Below, in pieces: positions 1-8,263 of a stretch of 64,000 nt of DNA (its first letter is position 1; each line of letters begins with the position of its first letter). The DNA comes from Rhodospirillaceae bacterium. GTDB lineage: Bacteria; Pseudomonadota; Alphaproteobacteria; Rhodospirillales; Rhodospirillaceae. A model generated the notes under the pieces. That model did not search any database and was not told the DNA's origin. It worked only from the letters and a program-made list of their open reading frames with translations. Made by a program: the position numbers and the translations under genes. The stretch is from contig JABJAH010000006.1 in assembly GCA_018666155.1 (NCBI GenBank), positions 1-64,000 on the forward strand. The letters are read 5' to 3'.

Positions 1-145
1 AGTCGCGTTGGTTCGATGAGGCTTCAACCGTGACTAATTTAGCCGGTCGAATTTTCGGCGCCGCAGACGTCTCTGACTCTCCGTTATCAGAACAGCCGAC
101 AATCAGGACCGTCGCAACGAGTGCAATTGGGAGTATTGGTTTCAC
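1..145 (-). CDS. RND efflux periplasmic adaptor lipoprotein (5' end only)
   Basis: This is the first 48 codons of a gene that continues past the left edge. It starts at GTG (145-143), preceded by a strong GGAGGA ribosome site. The product opens with a hydrophobic signal peptide and a lipobox, LIVGC, with the lipidated Cys at residue 18. After a short linker comes RPAKLVTVE, which resembles the entry into the first beta strand of membrane-fusion (HlyD/AcrA-type) adaptors of RND pumps. The family role is to link an inner-membrane RND permease to an outer-membrane TolC-like channel. The assignment rests on the lipobox plus this short motif only; another class of lipoprotein is possible. The bicupin gene upstream is on the same strand but 223 nt away, so it is probably a separate unit. 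Confidence 0.6.
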   Translation of the reverse strand, partial: MKPILPIALVATVLIVGCSDNGESETSAAPKIRPAKLVTVEASSNQRD

Positions 146-368
146 GTGTCCTCCTCAGCAATTAAAATCCGGACCCAACGAGTTCGGTGCTCGGGCACCT
201 CTCTTAACATCGACCATACCTGCATTTAGCGGGCAATAGGGCACTAGTTCATCATTTCGATGTCTCACCGCGCTCTGGAATAGCTTTCGAAATCGCCTCA
301 TCTTTTCTAGTCGCTCTGCCGAGTAATGCCATGTTTCCGGGCGTTCCTGTTTTCCTTGGGCGCGCTCC

Positions 369-1277
369 TCAATAGTCGCTCGGCGCATCCGCTGCCAGTG
401 GAGCAAGCGGCTTAGTGCCAATCCCGAGGAACGAGGAATCTTCCATCCGTATCCAGTTGTGATAGCGGCCTGCGGTTTCGCGGATGGCGTCGCCTGGTCC
501 GGCGATGACATCGATGTCATCTTGGAAAAAGCGCATCTTGCCGGACGTTATATAAAGCAGCGCGTCACGGTCGCCGCGGGTCTTGTTGGTGGGGCCGCTC
601 TTATAATTTTCCGTCACCACTAAGCCGTTGTCGTCGAAGGTGTAGTTTGTCATGTCGAGGCGAATGGCGTTGGCTGGTGCATCTTTTAGCTCTTCGGCTG
701 TCGTGACGAGTATTCTGTCGCCGTCGGGCCCCGGCCAATAGCCGAACTGACTGAAGGTGGTGTCGGCAGACCGCACCACCTTGGGCATGGGCTCGCCTTC
801 ACTGTCGGTGCCGGTCACGGTCCAGAGGACAACGGTGGCATCGTCACCACCGCGTAATGTGCCCGAGGGATAACTCACCGCATCCCCTTTGTGGATCGAC
901 ACGGTTTCCCCGGCCACCTCAACCGAGCCTGCACCCTTCATCATGTACAGCGTGGTCTCATCGGTGAGGACATGGATCATGCCGCCATTTGCTTTGTTGA
1001 ATTCGAGCACGCGAATGGAGCCGGTGGGAAAGACAAAAGACTTTTGTGTATAGCGCGCGGCGTTAGCAGGTGCTTGATCGACCGCCGCTTGCCCCCAGGC
1101 CCTCTGCGTGCGTGACCCCGTATCGGTGATGACGTCCCAGGCGGCCCGAGGTGTGGGCTCGATCGAATCACCAGAAAGGAAAGTTTCAGCCAGCGGATTT
1201 GACGGAGCGGTGGGCTGGCCTGAATCACAGGCCGCCAGCGTGAGGGCGGCTGAAAGGTAAGCGGCTTGCCGGATCAT
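369..1277 (-). CDS. Bicupin lipoprotein
   Basis: A 302-residue protein. I start it at ATG 1277 because an AGAGGGG ribosome site lies just upstream and the product then begins with a clean lipoprotein signal (LTLAAC, Cys17). Two cupin-like beta-barrel segments can be seen. The first (about residues 100-165) includes TTLYMMKGAGSVEVAGE and GDAVSYPSGT. The second (about 235-300) includes DALLYITSGKMRF and GPGDAIRETAGRYHNW. Few of the usual cupin His ligands are present, so metal binding is uncertain. No substrate can be assigned. It would sit on the periplasmic side of a membrane. Three further bicupins lie at 12.9-18 kb, but those are cytoplasmic and diverged. The downstream neighbour on the same strand is the RND adaptor fragment. 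Confidence 0.75.
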   Translation of the reverse strand: MIRQAAYLSAALTLAACDSGQPTAPSNPLAETFLSGDSIEPTPRAAWDVITDTGSRTQRAWGQAAVDQAPANAARYTQKSFVFPTGSIRVLEFNKANGGMIHVLTDETTLYMMKGAGSVEVAGETVSIHKGDAVSYPSGTLRGGDDATVVLWTVTGTDSEGEPMPKVVRSADTTFSQFGYWPGPDGDRILVTTAEELKDAPANAIRLDMTNYTFDDNGLVVTENYKSGPTNKTRGDRDALLYITSGKMRFFQDDIDVIAGPGDAIRETAGRYHNWIRMEDSSFLGIGTKPLAPLAADAPSDY

Positions 1278-1333
1278 CACGCTGTGTCCCCTCTGGTTGC
1301 TATGGGGAAAGAGTGTAGCGCGAATTGATCGTT

Positions 1334-1807
1334 TTAGACCCATCCCTCTAAAATCATATACGCCGCCCAACCCAATCCAGCGGCAAGAGGCAGGGTGGTC
1401 ACCCAGGCAGCGACGATGGTTGCGATGGTTTTCCATTTGGCATGACCGGTCACAGCACCAATACCAAACAGCGCCCCACAGGAAACATGGGTGGTTGAAA
1501 TCGGGAGACCAAACCGTGTTGCCAGCATGACAGTGATTCCGGCGGCGGCGGCAACCCCTAACGTAAAGGCCGGCGCTCCAACCAGGGCGTCTGGCACGAG
1601 CCCTTTCCCGGTGAACGCAATCACCAAGCTTCCGGCCAGAGTTACGGCGGCGAGAGATCCGGCGAAGGTCGTGACCGTTGCCCACAGGAGGGCGCGGCGG
1701 TAGTCAGCTGTGGCACTGCCGAACAGGGTCGCGACGCCTTTGAAATTGTCGTTGGCGCCGTTGGCGTACGCCAGAAACAGTCCAAACACAGCAGCAAGCA
1801 CGGTCAC
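1334..1807 (-). CDS. Half-size PHO4/PiT-family phosphate permease
   Basis: A 157-residue integral membrane protein of the PiT/PHO4 inorganic phosphate transporter family. The N terminus holds the family signature ANGANDNFKGVATLFGS. Residues from about 100 hold GLPISTTH followed by VSCGALFGIG and AWVTTLPLAA. Full-length relatives are about 320-400 residues with two inverted repeats. Here the first half resembles the N-terminal repeat, while everything after PISTTH resembles the end of the C-terminal repeat, as if the middle had been removed. The start is GTG at 1807, since upstream in-frame codons soon hit a stop; the ribosome site is weak. It could work as a homodimer, be a remnant, or belong to a genuine short subfamily. 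It lies 56 nt upstream of the bicupin gene on the same strand. Confidence 0.75.
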   Translation of the reverse strand: MTVLAAVFGLFLAYANGANDNFKGVATLFGSATADYRRALLWATVTTFAGSLAAVTLAGSLVIAFTGKGLVPDALVGAPAFTLGVAAAAGITVMLATRFGLPISTTHVSCGALFGIGAVTGHAKWKTIATIVAAWVTTLPLAAGLGWAAYMILEGWV

Positions 1808-2124
1808 AATAGATATATGTCTCTCGCCATTTCACACCTTGAATGAAGCGGACCCTGCCATGGGTGCCGGCCAAGGCCTATGGGGTGTGGGTTCACAAGG
1901 CTGAGAGTGGGACCTAGGTGAACACTGAGCCAACCCCTTGGAAAGCCATGTTTTTTGGCGGAAACCCGGTATTAACCTTTTCCCGTCAGACTCTTTAAAC
2001 GCGCATATCCCTGATGGGCTTTGCAACCCGAAGATTGGCGCGGGCGTTGATACCCTGATGCGTCGCTGCCGATAGAGACGACGCACAAAAATAAGACCCG
2101 GCATCGGGTCAGAGGATTGAGACG
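1808..2124. other. Gene-free stretch
   Basis: About 317 bases between the phosphate permease start and the small membrane ORF. I see no convincing coding frame, RNA or terminator. It presumably holds the divergent promoters of both neighbours, but I cannot place -35/-10 boxes with confidence. Confidence 0.5.
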
Positions 2125-2361
2125 ATGAGCAAGACTCGGAAACAAGAGCCTAGAGGCGCGAGCCAAGCCGTGTGTTCATGGATTGAAAGCTTGACCATGG
2201 CTGTCATCTGCATCTGCTGCGTTATCGGATTCTTTATGTGCGGTGGCGTCCTGCTGGCTAGCTTGGATGATCCCGTTCCAGTGATCGTGCTCGCCTGTCT
2301 CTTCTGCGCCGGGACCATGGTGTCCGCTGGCGAAGTGATGAAGCCCCCAAAACGCGTGTAG
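2125..2361 (+). CDS. Small two-helix membrane protein, unknown
   Basis: A 78-residue ORF with a plausible ribosome site (GAGGATTGAG) nine bases before the ATG. The N terminus is basic (SKTRKQEPRG). It is followed by two hydrophobic segments, at about residues 24-46 (rich in Cys and Ile) and 51-70, and a short basic tail (KPPKRV). This is the pattern of a small inner-membrane protein. I recognise no family. It stands alone on the plus strand, convergent with the SUMF1-like gene whose stop is 28 nt downstream. An overlapping minus-strand frame exists but lacks a ribosome site, so I prefer this one, with limited confidence. Confidence 0.45.
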   Translation: MSKTRKQEPRGASQAVCSWIESLTMAVICICCVIGFFMCGGVLLASLDDPVPVIVLACLFCAGTMVSAGEVMKPPKRV

Positions 2362-2388
2362 AGTTTGCTTTCACCACAGAGTGTTTCT

Positions 2389-3318
2389 TTACTCGCCTAA
2401 AGTCACCGCCACCCTAAATCCCAAAAGCTGACTGTGATACAGCGCCCCATCTGCGGCTTGCGCCGCTGCGCGCACCCAGTCTGTGCCCGACGCCCATGAG
2501 CCACCACGCGGCACGCGCTTGGTACAGTCGCCATCATCCTCACCGCGCCATAAGCGGCCATCGGTCGGAACTTTGTTCATGTCCGCGTGGACGCAATCTC
2601 CGGTCCATTCCCAGGCGTTGCCCAACATATCGTGTAAGCCCCAGGGATTAGGTTTGTAGCTGCCGACGGGTGCGGTGCGTTCTTGGGCATCGTCACAGGC
2701 GAACACCGGGGCGTAGTCGTACAGGCGGCGGAAGGTTGAGTCCGCCACGTTGGCGTATTCGCAAGCGGCCGCATTGCTGTTGCCCCAAAACCAAGGACCA
2801 CGGGTGCCGGCGCGAGCAGCGTATTCAAACTCGGTTGATGATAACAAGCGGTACGGCTTGCCCGTGGTTTCCGCTAGCCATGCGGCATAGGCTTCGGCAT
2901 CGACTCCGCTGACACAGATGACCGGATGGTCTTCGCGCTGATCGAAGCCGGGTGAGTCCCAGTTGTGATTGCGGACAAATCCCAACACACGATCAAAGGT
3001 CCAGGTGTTGCATCCCTCTCGCCCCGGCGCGCTGGGTGTTTGATACCCGGTGGCCTCAATGAAGGCGCGATATTGGGCGCGGGTGGTTTCGGTTTTGGCG
3101 ATGGCCAAGCTGTAGGCAATGGTGACCTCTCGGATGGCGCCGTCTCCGCCTCTTCGGTTAGCGGCCCATGGTTCCGATCCGAGAACGGCGTTACCCGATG
3201 GAACGGCAACCATCTCGGGGCAGTCTGCACAATCAGTGAAGCTGTCGGCGGCCGACGCCGTCGTGGCAACAAGAATGACCAGACCAAGGGCGGAGAAAAG
3301 GCCGTGGAGTCGCATCAT
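2389..3318 (-). CDS. Secreted formylglycine-generating-enzyme-like (SUMF1/EgtB/PvdO) protein
   Basis: A 309-residue protein with a Sec signal peptide (about 1-23, ending ATTASA) and one FGE-sulfatase domain. Recognisable family segments in order are the DCADCPEMVAVPSG entry motif, TETTRAQYRAFI, HPVICVSGVDAEAYAAWL, YRLLSSTEFEYAARAG, WGLHDMLGNAWEWTGD and RGGSWASG, ending LGFRVA. The family includes formylglycine-generating enzyme and non-haem-iron sulfoxide synthases, but most bacterial secreted members with the DCxxCP entry are uncharacterised. I do not see the cysteine pair of true FGE in the expected C-terminal place, so sulfatase activation is doubtful. A paralogue with the same entry motif lies at 46961-47761. 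Either of two adjacent ATGs could start it; a GGAAAAG site precedes them. Confidence 0.85.
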   Translation of the reverse strand: MMRLHGLFSALGLVILVATTASAADSFTDCADCPEMVAVPSGNAVLGSEPWAANRRGGDGAIREVTIAYSLAIAKTETTRAQYRAFIEATGYQTPSAPGREGCNTWTFDRVLGFVRNHNWDSPGFDQREDHPVICVSGVDAEAYAAWLAETTGKPYRLLSSTEFEYAARAGTRGPWFWGNSNAAACEYANVADSTFRRLYDYAPVFACDDAQERTAPVGSYKPNPWGLHDMLGNAWEWTGDCVHADMNKVPTDGRLWRGEDDGDCTKRVPRGGSWASGTDWVRAAAQAADGALYHSQLLGFRVAVTLGE

Positions 3319-3458
3319 TTTTGCTTTTCCTAGGTCAAAGCGTGTTGGGCTATCGCCGCGTTACACGATGTTACGCCTAAAGGCCTTGCCAGCGGAAGGC
3401 GGCTCGGGTGTCATAGCGCTCAGAGGACTTATTGTTTTGGTACGAAAAGGGGATGGCC

Positions 3459-4571
3459 ATGAAATCACAATCAATCGGATCGCTGTTGGCGGCGACCGCC
3501 TTGTTGGCGGGCTGCGCGTCGGATGGGATGAACACGGGCGGAATGGATGGCGAGATGGCCTTCAAAGCCCCGTCTGGGGCAGAGCTGATGAGGGACGAGG
3601 TTTTCCCCTATTACGACATTCCAAACATTCCGATCTCGGCGGAAGCCTACTTCGCGCCGGACAGCTATCACATGATCGCCCAGACCAATGATCCCGATGC
3701 GGTTAAGTCACGGTTTGGCACCTCGGGTAACCTGACCTACACCTATTCGATCGATGGCACTGATCTGCGTCGCGCCAACGACAAAGGTCAGGATGCCTGC
3801 TCGTACTTCTTTCCCGACCAAGAACGCGTGGTGTTTACCTCGACCCGCGACCGTATGGACCTGCCGCCGGGCAACTGGTCTGACCAAGATGAGTATCCGC
3901 ACGGTGCGGAACTTTATATTTCTGATCTCGATGGCAACGACCGCATTCGCTTGACCGACAACGAGTACTACGAAGCTGAGGTGTCGATTTCACCCAACGG
4001 CCAGTGGATCGTGTTTGGCCGGATGATCGAAGGCCAGATGGACCTGTGGAAAATGCGGCCCGATGGATCCGACGAACAACAGGTGACCTTCACCGAAGAT
4101 TGGCAAGAAGGCGCGCCGTTCTACCTCCCTGACAACGAGACCATCATGTTCCGTGCCTGGCGTCGGTCCGAGTACGGCGAGCTCAGCCCAACCCCAATGA
4201 CGGTGTTTACGATCAAGCACGACGGCTCCGACTGGCGCCGCTACACCTTTGACCAGGATATGAATTGGGCTCCGTATCCAGCCGCTGATGGTCGGCACTA
4301 CGTGTTTGTCCGCATTTTGCCGCCCAACAACTGGGATGTGTATATCGGCGACCTGGCCGGTGGCGAGCCGCTCCGCATGACCACCAATGAAGGCTTTGAT
4401 GGTTTGCCGTCCCTCTCTCCCGATGGCACCAAGCTGGCTTGGGCGCGCTCAACCGCTGGGTTTATGCGCGGCATGCGAACCCATATTATGGACATCTCGT
4501 CCCTTGATATCGGGCCGGAAAATTATCAGCCCCTTGATCCCAGTTGGGGCAAGGCCATGCAGGATGACTAG
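3459..4571 (+). CDS. TolB/WD40-like beta-propeller lipoprotein
   Basis: A 370-residue lipoprotein. I choose ATG 3459 because AAAAGGGG lies six bases upstream and the product then begins with a standard signal and lipobox (ALLAGC, Cys19). The body contains repeated PD40-type blades: DACSYFFPDQERVVFTSTRDR, ISDLDGNDRIRLTDN, EVSISPNGQWIVFGR, MRPDGSDEQQVTF, DGLPSLSPDGTKLAWAR. These match the TolB-like/PD40 propeller family. Such proteins act in the periplasm as binding scaffolds. No peptidase or Pal-binding domain is attached, so it is not TolB itself. The TPR gene follows after 12 nt on the same strand and may be cotranscribed. Confidence 0.85.
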   Translation: MKSQSIGSLLAATALLAGCASDGMNTGGMDGEMAFKAPSGAELMRDEVFPYYDIPNIPISAEAYFAPDSYHMIAQTNDPDAVKSRFGTSGNLTYTYSIDGTDLRRANDKGQDACSYFFPDQERVVFTSTRDRMDLPPGNWSDQDEYPHGAELYISDLDGNDRIRLTDNEYYEAEVSISPNGQWIVFGRMIEGQMDLWKMRPDGSDEQQVTFTEDWQEGAPFYLPDNETIMFRAWRRSEYGELSPTPMTVFTIKHDGSDWRRYTFDQDMNWAPYPAADGRHYVFVRILPPNNWDVYIGDLAGGEPLRMTTNEGFDGLPSLSPDGTKLAWARSTAGFMRGMRTHIMDISSLDIGPENYQPLDPSWGKAMQDD

Positions 4572-4583
4572 TTAGCATGCACC

Positions 4584-5966
4584 ATGATTGTTGATCACAC
4601 GGGATTGCAAGTTTCGGCCGCCAGTCAAGAGGCGGCCGATGCTTTTGACCGCACCCTTGTCGCCTATCTGCGCTTCGGCAACGACATCGGCGAACTGCTG
4701 AAGACCACATATTCGCTCGATAGCGAGATGGTCTTCGCCAATGTGTTGCGCGGGTACTTTATGCACATGATGGGCGTTCGCGCCCTCGTGCCGAAAGCGC
4801 AACAGGCGCTTGAGGCCGCGCAACGCGGTGCATCAGCGGCAACGCCGCGTGAGCAGTTGCATGTCAACGCGCTAGAGGCTTGGTGCGCCCTTGATCTCGC
4901 GGGGGCGACGGCGGCCTGGGAAGAATGTACCCGCGCCTACCCGATGGATGTGTTGGCCGTGAAGATGCTGCACTACTCGCACTTCTACATGGGTGATTCG
5001 GTGAACGTGCGGAACTCGGTCGGCCGGGTGTGGCACGCCTGGGAAGGCCGCGAAGATTTACCCACCTATGGCTACATGCTGTCCATGCGGGCTTTCGGGT
5101 TAGAAGAAACCGGTGACTATGCCCGGGCGGAATCTCTTGGCCGTGCCGCCGCCAGTCTGAACGAAGCCGATGCTTGGGCGGTCCATACGGTCGCCCATGT
5201 GTGTGAAATGGAAGACCGCCAGACCGATGGCGTCGCGTGGTTGGACTCCAAAGGCGGGTACGGCAATTGGAACAATTTTCGCTATCATCTGGTTTGGCAT
5301 AAGGCGCTGATGCTGTTTGAGGCGGGCCGCCATGACGACGTGCTGGCGTTGTATGACGACGGGATGTTCGACCCTAAATCCGATGAGTATCTCGATCTCA
5401 CCAACGACATTTCCGTTCTTGCCCGGCTCGAACTGGAAGGTGTCGATGTCGGCGACCGGTGGGGTGTGATGGGTGAGAAAGCCAAGGGCCGTGTCGACGA
5501 TAAGTTATTGGCCTTTGTCGATGCGCACTTTGCGTTGGCGTTGGGCGCAACGGATGGCGCTGCCGCCAAGGACTATGTCACGTCCATTGATGACTACAGC
5601 GATGCCGAAGACGACACCTACGCTCATGTCGCGCAGATTGTCGGCCATGATCTGTGTGCCGCCCTGGTGGCTTACAAAGCGAAAGACTTTGATGGGTGCA
5701 TCGAGGCTCTGGAGCCCGTGCGCGATCACGTCAATTTGATCGGCGGGTCGAATGCCCAGCGGGATCTGTTCGCACAGATATTGATCGACGCCACGATCCG
5801 CGCGGAACGATGGGAATTGGCGCGTAGCCTGTTGTCGGAACGCACGGCCCTGAAGCCTAAAAACGTTCGGGCTTGGCGACAACTCGCACTGGTGCTCAAA
5901 ACCACGGGCGATGATACGGGCGCGCAACTGGCTTCCATTAAGGCAGACGTTGCTGGAATGGGCTAA
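4584..5966 (+). CDS. TTC38/StaR-like tetratricopeptide repeat protein
   Basis: A 460-residue cytoplasmic protein with no signal peptide. It is all-helical with TPR-like pairs throughout, such as EMVFANVLRGYFMHMMG, RAESLGRAAASLNEADAWAVHTVAHVCEM, NNFRYHLVWHKALMLFEAGRHDDVLALYDD and AERWELARSLLSERTALKP. The order and the DAWAVHTVAHVxEM and W+N..YHLxWHxAL segments match the tetratricopeptide repeat protein 38 family, which has no known enzymatic role. It follows the propeller lipoprotein by 12 nt. A 6-bp hairpin (AGGTGT/ACACCT, 5970-5986) sits immediately downstream, before the pentapeptide gene. No ribosome site is clear. Confidence 0.85.
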   Translation: MIVDHTGLQVSAASQEAADAFDRTLVAYLRFGNDIGELLKTTYSLDSEMVFANVLRGYFMHMMGVRALVPKAQQALEAAQRGASAATPREQLHVNALEAWCALDLAGATAAWEECTRAYPMDVLAVKMLHYSHFYMGDSVNVRNSVGRVWHAWEGREDLPTYGYMLSMRAFGLEETGDYARAESLGRAAASLNEADAWAVHTVAHVCEMEDRQTDGVAWLDSKGGYGNWNNFRYHLVWHKALMLFEAGRHDDVLALYDDGMFDPKSDEYLDLTNDISVLARLELEGVDVGDRWGVMGEKAKGRVDDKLLAFVDAHFALALGATDGAAAKDYVTSIDDYSDAEDDTYAHVAQIVGHDLCAALVAYKAKDFDGCIEALEPVRDHVNLIGGSNAQRDLFAQILIDATIRAERWELARSLLSERTALKPKNVRAWRQLALVLKTTGDDTGAQLASIKADVAGMG

Positions 5967-6001
5967 CATAGGTGTCCAAAACACCTTGTGAGTAAAATCC
6001 C

Positions 6002-6835
6002 ATGGCCGAAGACAACGCTGCGCCCGATCAGACGCCACAGAAAAAAAGTTTCCTGGGCCGCATCGCGCGCAGTTTTAGGCGTGGTGCTATTCGTCTGGAA
6101 AACTCCGCTTCGTTTATGTATCTGCGAGCCTTCAGCCGCGCCGGGATCATCCTCATAGCGCTTGGGTTCTTCCTTGATCTTGATGATCGGCAAGCGGCGA
6201 CAAAGTTTCGTGCCTGGCAAACCCTATCGTCGACGGCGCCCGGTAACATCGGCAAAGCAGAGGCGATGGAGTACTTGGTCTCTGTCGACGAGGTGCTCGA
6301 CCGCACCGATGCCCGCAAGGCGTATCTCGCCGGGGCCCAGATCGCCGGTGTCTCCCTTTCGCACGCCGACTTGTCTGGATCAGATTTGACCAATGCGGAT
6401 TTGAGTGGGGCGGTCATGATTGAGAGCCGTCTTGATGACGCGGTGATGCCGGGGGTGCGGTTTGATTCTGCCGTTCTTGATGAACTCTCTGCTCGTCGGG
6501 CTAACCTGATCCGGGCCAGCATGGTTGGTGTGTCGGCTTCCGGGGCGAACTTTTCGGGCGTGTCTCTGGATGCGGCTGATCTAACGACGACTGATTTGAG
6601 TTACGCGAATTTGTCTGGCGCCACCTTGACTGGTGCAAATCTAACCGGCGCGACTTTGCGAATGGCAAATATTTCCGGTGCTGACTTTTCAGGTGCAAGC
6701 GGTGTAACCCGAGGGCAAGCCACCTCGGCCTGCATCATCGATAGTGTTGTGCCGGTGAACATGCCGGTAATAGAAATTGCTTTTACTGATTGTACGACAA
6801 ACGAAATTTGGCGACGTCGATTGGCCGAAGACTAA
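6002..6835 (+). CDS. Membrane-anchored pentapeptide-repeat protein
   Basis: A 277-residue protein. A basic N-terminal region (about 14-32) precedes one hydrophobic segment (AGIILIALGFFLDL, about 49-62). From about residue 110 to 240 there is a run of A(D/N)LSG-type pentapeptides (SHADLSGSDLTNADLSGA, then ANLSGATLTGANLTGATL). These fold as a right-handed quadrilateral beta helix. A short Cys-containing tail follows (SACIIDSVVP, FTDCTT). Pentapeptide proteins are scaffolds of varied function; the gyrase-protecting type is soluble and longer in repeats, so that role is unlikely here. The gene stands alone, with a possible terminator downstream at 6872. Confidence 0.8.
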   Translation: MAEDNAAPDQTPQKKSFLGRIARSFRRGAIRLENSASFMYLRAFSRAGIILIALGFFLDLDDRQAATKFRAWQTLSSTAPGNIGKAEAMEYLVSVDEVLDRTDARKAYLAGAQIAGVSLSHADLSGSDLTNADLSGAVMIESRLDDAVMPGVRFDSAVLDELSARRANLIRASMVGVSASGANFSGVSLDAADLTTTDLSYANLSGATLTGANLTGATLRMANISGADFSGASGVTRGQATSACIIDSVVPVNMPVIEIAFTDCTTNEIWRRRLAED

Positions 6836-6871
6836 GCGCGGTATTCTAACTGCCCGCGCGCTTCAATATCT

Positions 6872-6898
6872 CAAGGCAACGGCTGGCCTTGCGTCTTT
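6872..6898 (+). terminator. Possible terminator after the pentapeptide gene
   Basis: A perfect 6-bp stem CAAGGC/GCCTTG (6872-6877 and 6886-6891) with an 8-base loop is followed by CGTCTTT. The T-run is short and interrupted, so termination is only suggested. Confidence 0.35.
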
Positions 6899-6994
6899 CC
6901 GGTTGTGACCGCAAACTGCCTGCTAAATGCAGGCCAATTATACCTTCAATAGACCTAACACCGTGTTTTCGATAACCCTAACTGAGGACCGTTT

Positions 6995-8263
6995 ATGAGT
7001 TCGCGATCGGTAAGAGATTTTGCAACGCAAGTCCGAGGTTATCCGCTGGTGATATTCGGTGTCTGCCTCTTGGGCTGGACCCTCACCAATCTTGACCAAT
7101 CGTTATTCAGTTATGCGGTTCCCGGTATTCGCAGTGAGTTTGGCAAGGGTCTGGACGATATCGCATGGATTCTTTCCGCATCTTTCGCGCTGGCATCGGT
7201 GTTTGCCGTCGTCATGGGTGTGATGGCCGACAAATACGGCCGCAAAATAATCTTCGTCGGCACGCTGGGTGCATCTGCGTTTTTGGTAGGGCTGCACTAT
7301 TGGGTGCCAGACTTTATGACCTTAGCGGTGCTGCGCACGGTCGGTTTTGCCGTCTCGATCGGCCTGGCTCCGATTGTTGTGACCTATACATCTGAGGCGG
7401 CACCGGCCCGCTACCGAGGGTTGGTGACCGGGTTTTTGCAATGCGGGTTTCCCATTGGGTGGTTCCTCGCGGCGATGATCGCGGCGCCAATCATGGCCGT
7501 GTATGGCTGGCGCGCGATCTTCCTGCCAGCGCTCGTCGTGGTGCCTATCGCGTTCATCCTCGCACGCTTTCTGCCAGAGAGTCGGCGGTTCGAAGAGCAG
7601 CGCCAAGCCAAAGTGGACTCCGGACAGGTCGAGCCGTGGCAGTCGCGCATCAAGGCGTTGTTTGCGCCAAACATGCGCCGCCGCACACTGTTGTGCTTCA
7701 CCATGTTTTTCATGATGGGCGGGGCCTATGCAGGCACCGCGTTTTACTTCCCGTCTTTTTTTAACGAAGTACGCGGCTACAGTGCGGAGACGGCCACCCG
7801 TCTGGTTGGCATCTCTTACGGCATCGGCATTCTCGGATACCTCGGTTCGTCTTTGGTTGGCGAGTTCATCACCACCCGCCGCAACACCATCGTGATTTGG
7901 GTGTGGACTGGAGCGCTGGCGATGTGCGGTTTGATTTGGATTCCCACCAGCTACTCTGGAGACGTGTTGTGGTTCAGTCTCATGGCCGCCTTCTTTTATG
8001 GGGCCAATGCCGTTATGGGGACATTCCTGACCGAACAGTTTCCAACCCACATGCGCGCAACCGGCGCTGCTATTGCAGGGACGCTGGGAATCAATGCTGG
8101 TCATGTCGCCTTTCCTCTATTGGTGGCCTGGGCCGTCGAACCCTTGGGGTGGGAATGGGCGTTTGCCTTGGCCACCGTACCGCCGCTGTTCATTGCAGGG
8201 CTGGCGGCGCTGGCGATGGAGAACAAGGCATCAGGCCTGGATATCGATGCGGTCTCTGAATGA
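6995..8263 (+). CDS. MFS transporter
   Basis: A 422-residue protein with about 12 hydrophobic helices. The signature loop between helices 2 and 3 is visible (GVMADKYGRKIIF), as are LRTVGFAVSIGLAPIVVTYTSEAAPARYRG, typical of aromatic-acid/sugar-acid type MFS carriers, and the equivalent LTEQFPTHMRATGAAIAGTLG in the second half. It is expected to be a proton-coupled importer of a small organic substrate in the inner membrane. It opens a run of five overlapping genes: its stop overlaps the start of the VOC gene (ATGA at 8260). That coupling to a double-VOC protein and a quinone oxidoreductase suggests uptake of the compound those enzymes process. The substrate is not deducible. Confidence 0.9.
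   Translation: MSSRSVRDFATQVRGYPLVIFGVCLLGWTLTNLDQSLFSYAVPGIRSEFGKGLDDIAWILSASFALASVFAVVMGVMADKYGRKIIFVGTLGASAFLVGLHYWVPDFMTLAVLRTVGFAVSIGLAPIVVTYTSEAAPARYRGLVTGFLQCGFPIGWFLAAMIAAPIMAVYGWRAIFLPALVVVPIAFILARFLPESRRFEEQRQAKVDSGQVEPWQSRIKALFAPNMRRRTLLCFTMFFMMGGAYAGTAFYFPSFFNEVRGYSAETATRLVGISYGIGILGYLGSSLVGEFITTRRNTIVIWVWTGALAMCGLIWIPTSYSGDVLWFSLMAAFFYGANAVMGTFLTEQFPTHMRATGAAIAGTLGINAGHVAFPLLVAWAVEPLGWEWAFALATVPPLFIAGLAALAMENKASGLDIDAVSE

Noticed and set aside
369..1685. Long minus-strand frame of 438 codons extending upstream of the bicupin gene
   Set aside because: Only the part from 1277 down has a lipoprotein signal and cupin text. The upstream part is antisense-frame noise over the phosphate permease gene.
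7322..8104. A 260-codon minus-strand open frame
   Set aside because: It is antisense to the MFS transporter gene; its product is rich in His, Arg and Gln with no domain, typical of a shadow frame.
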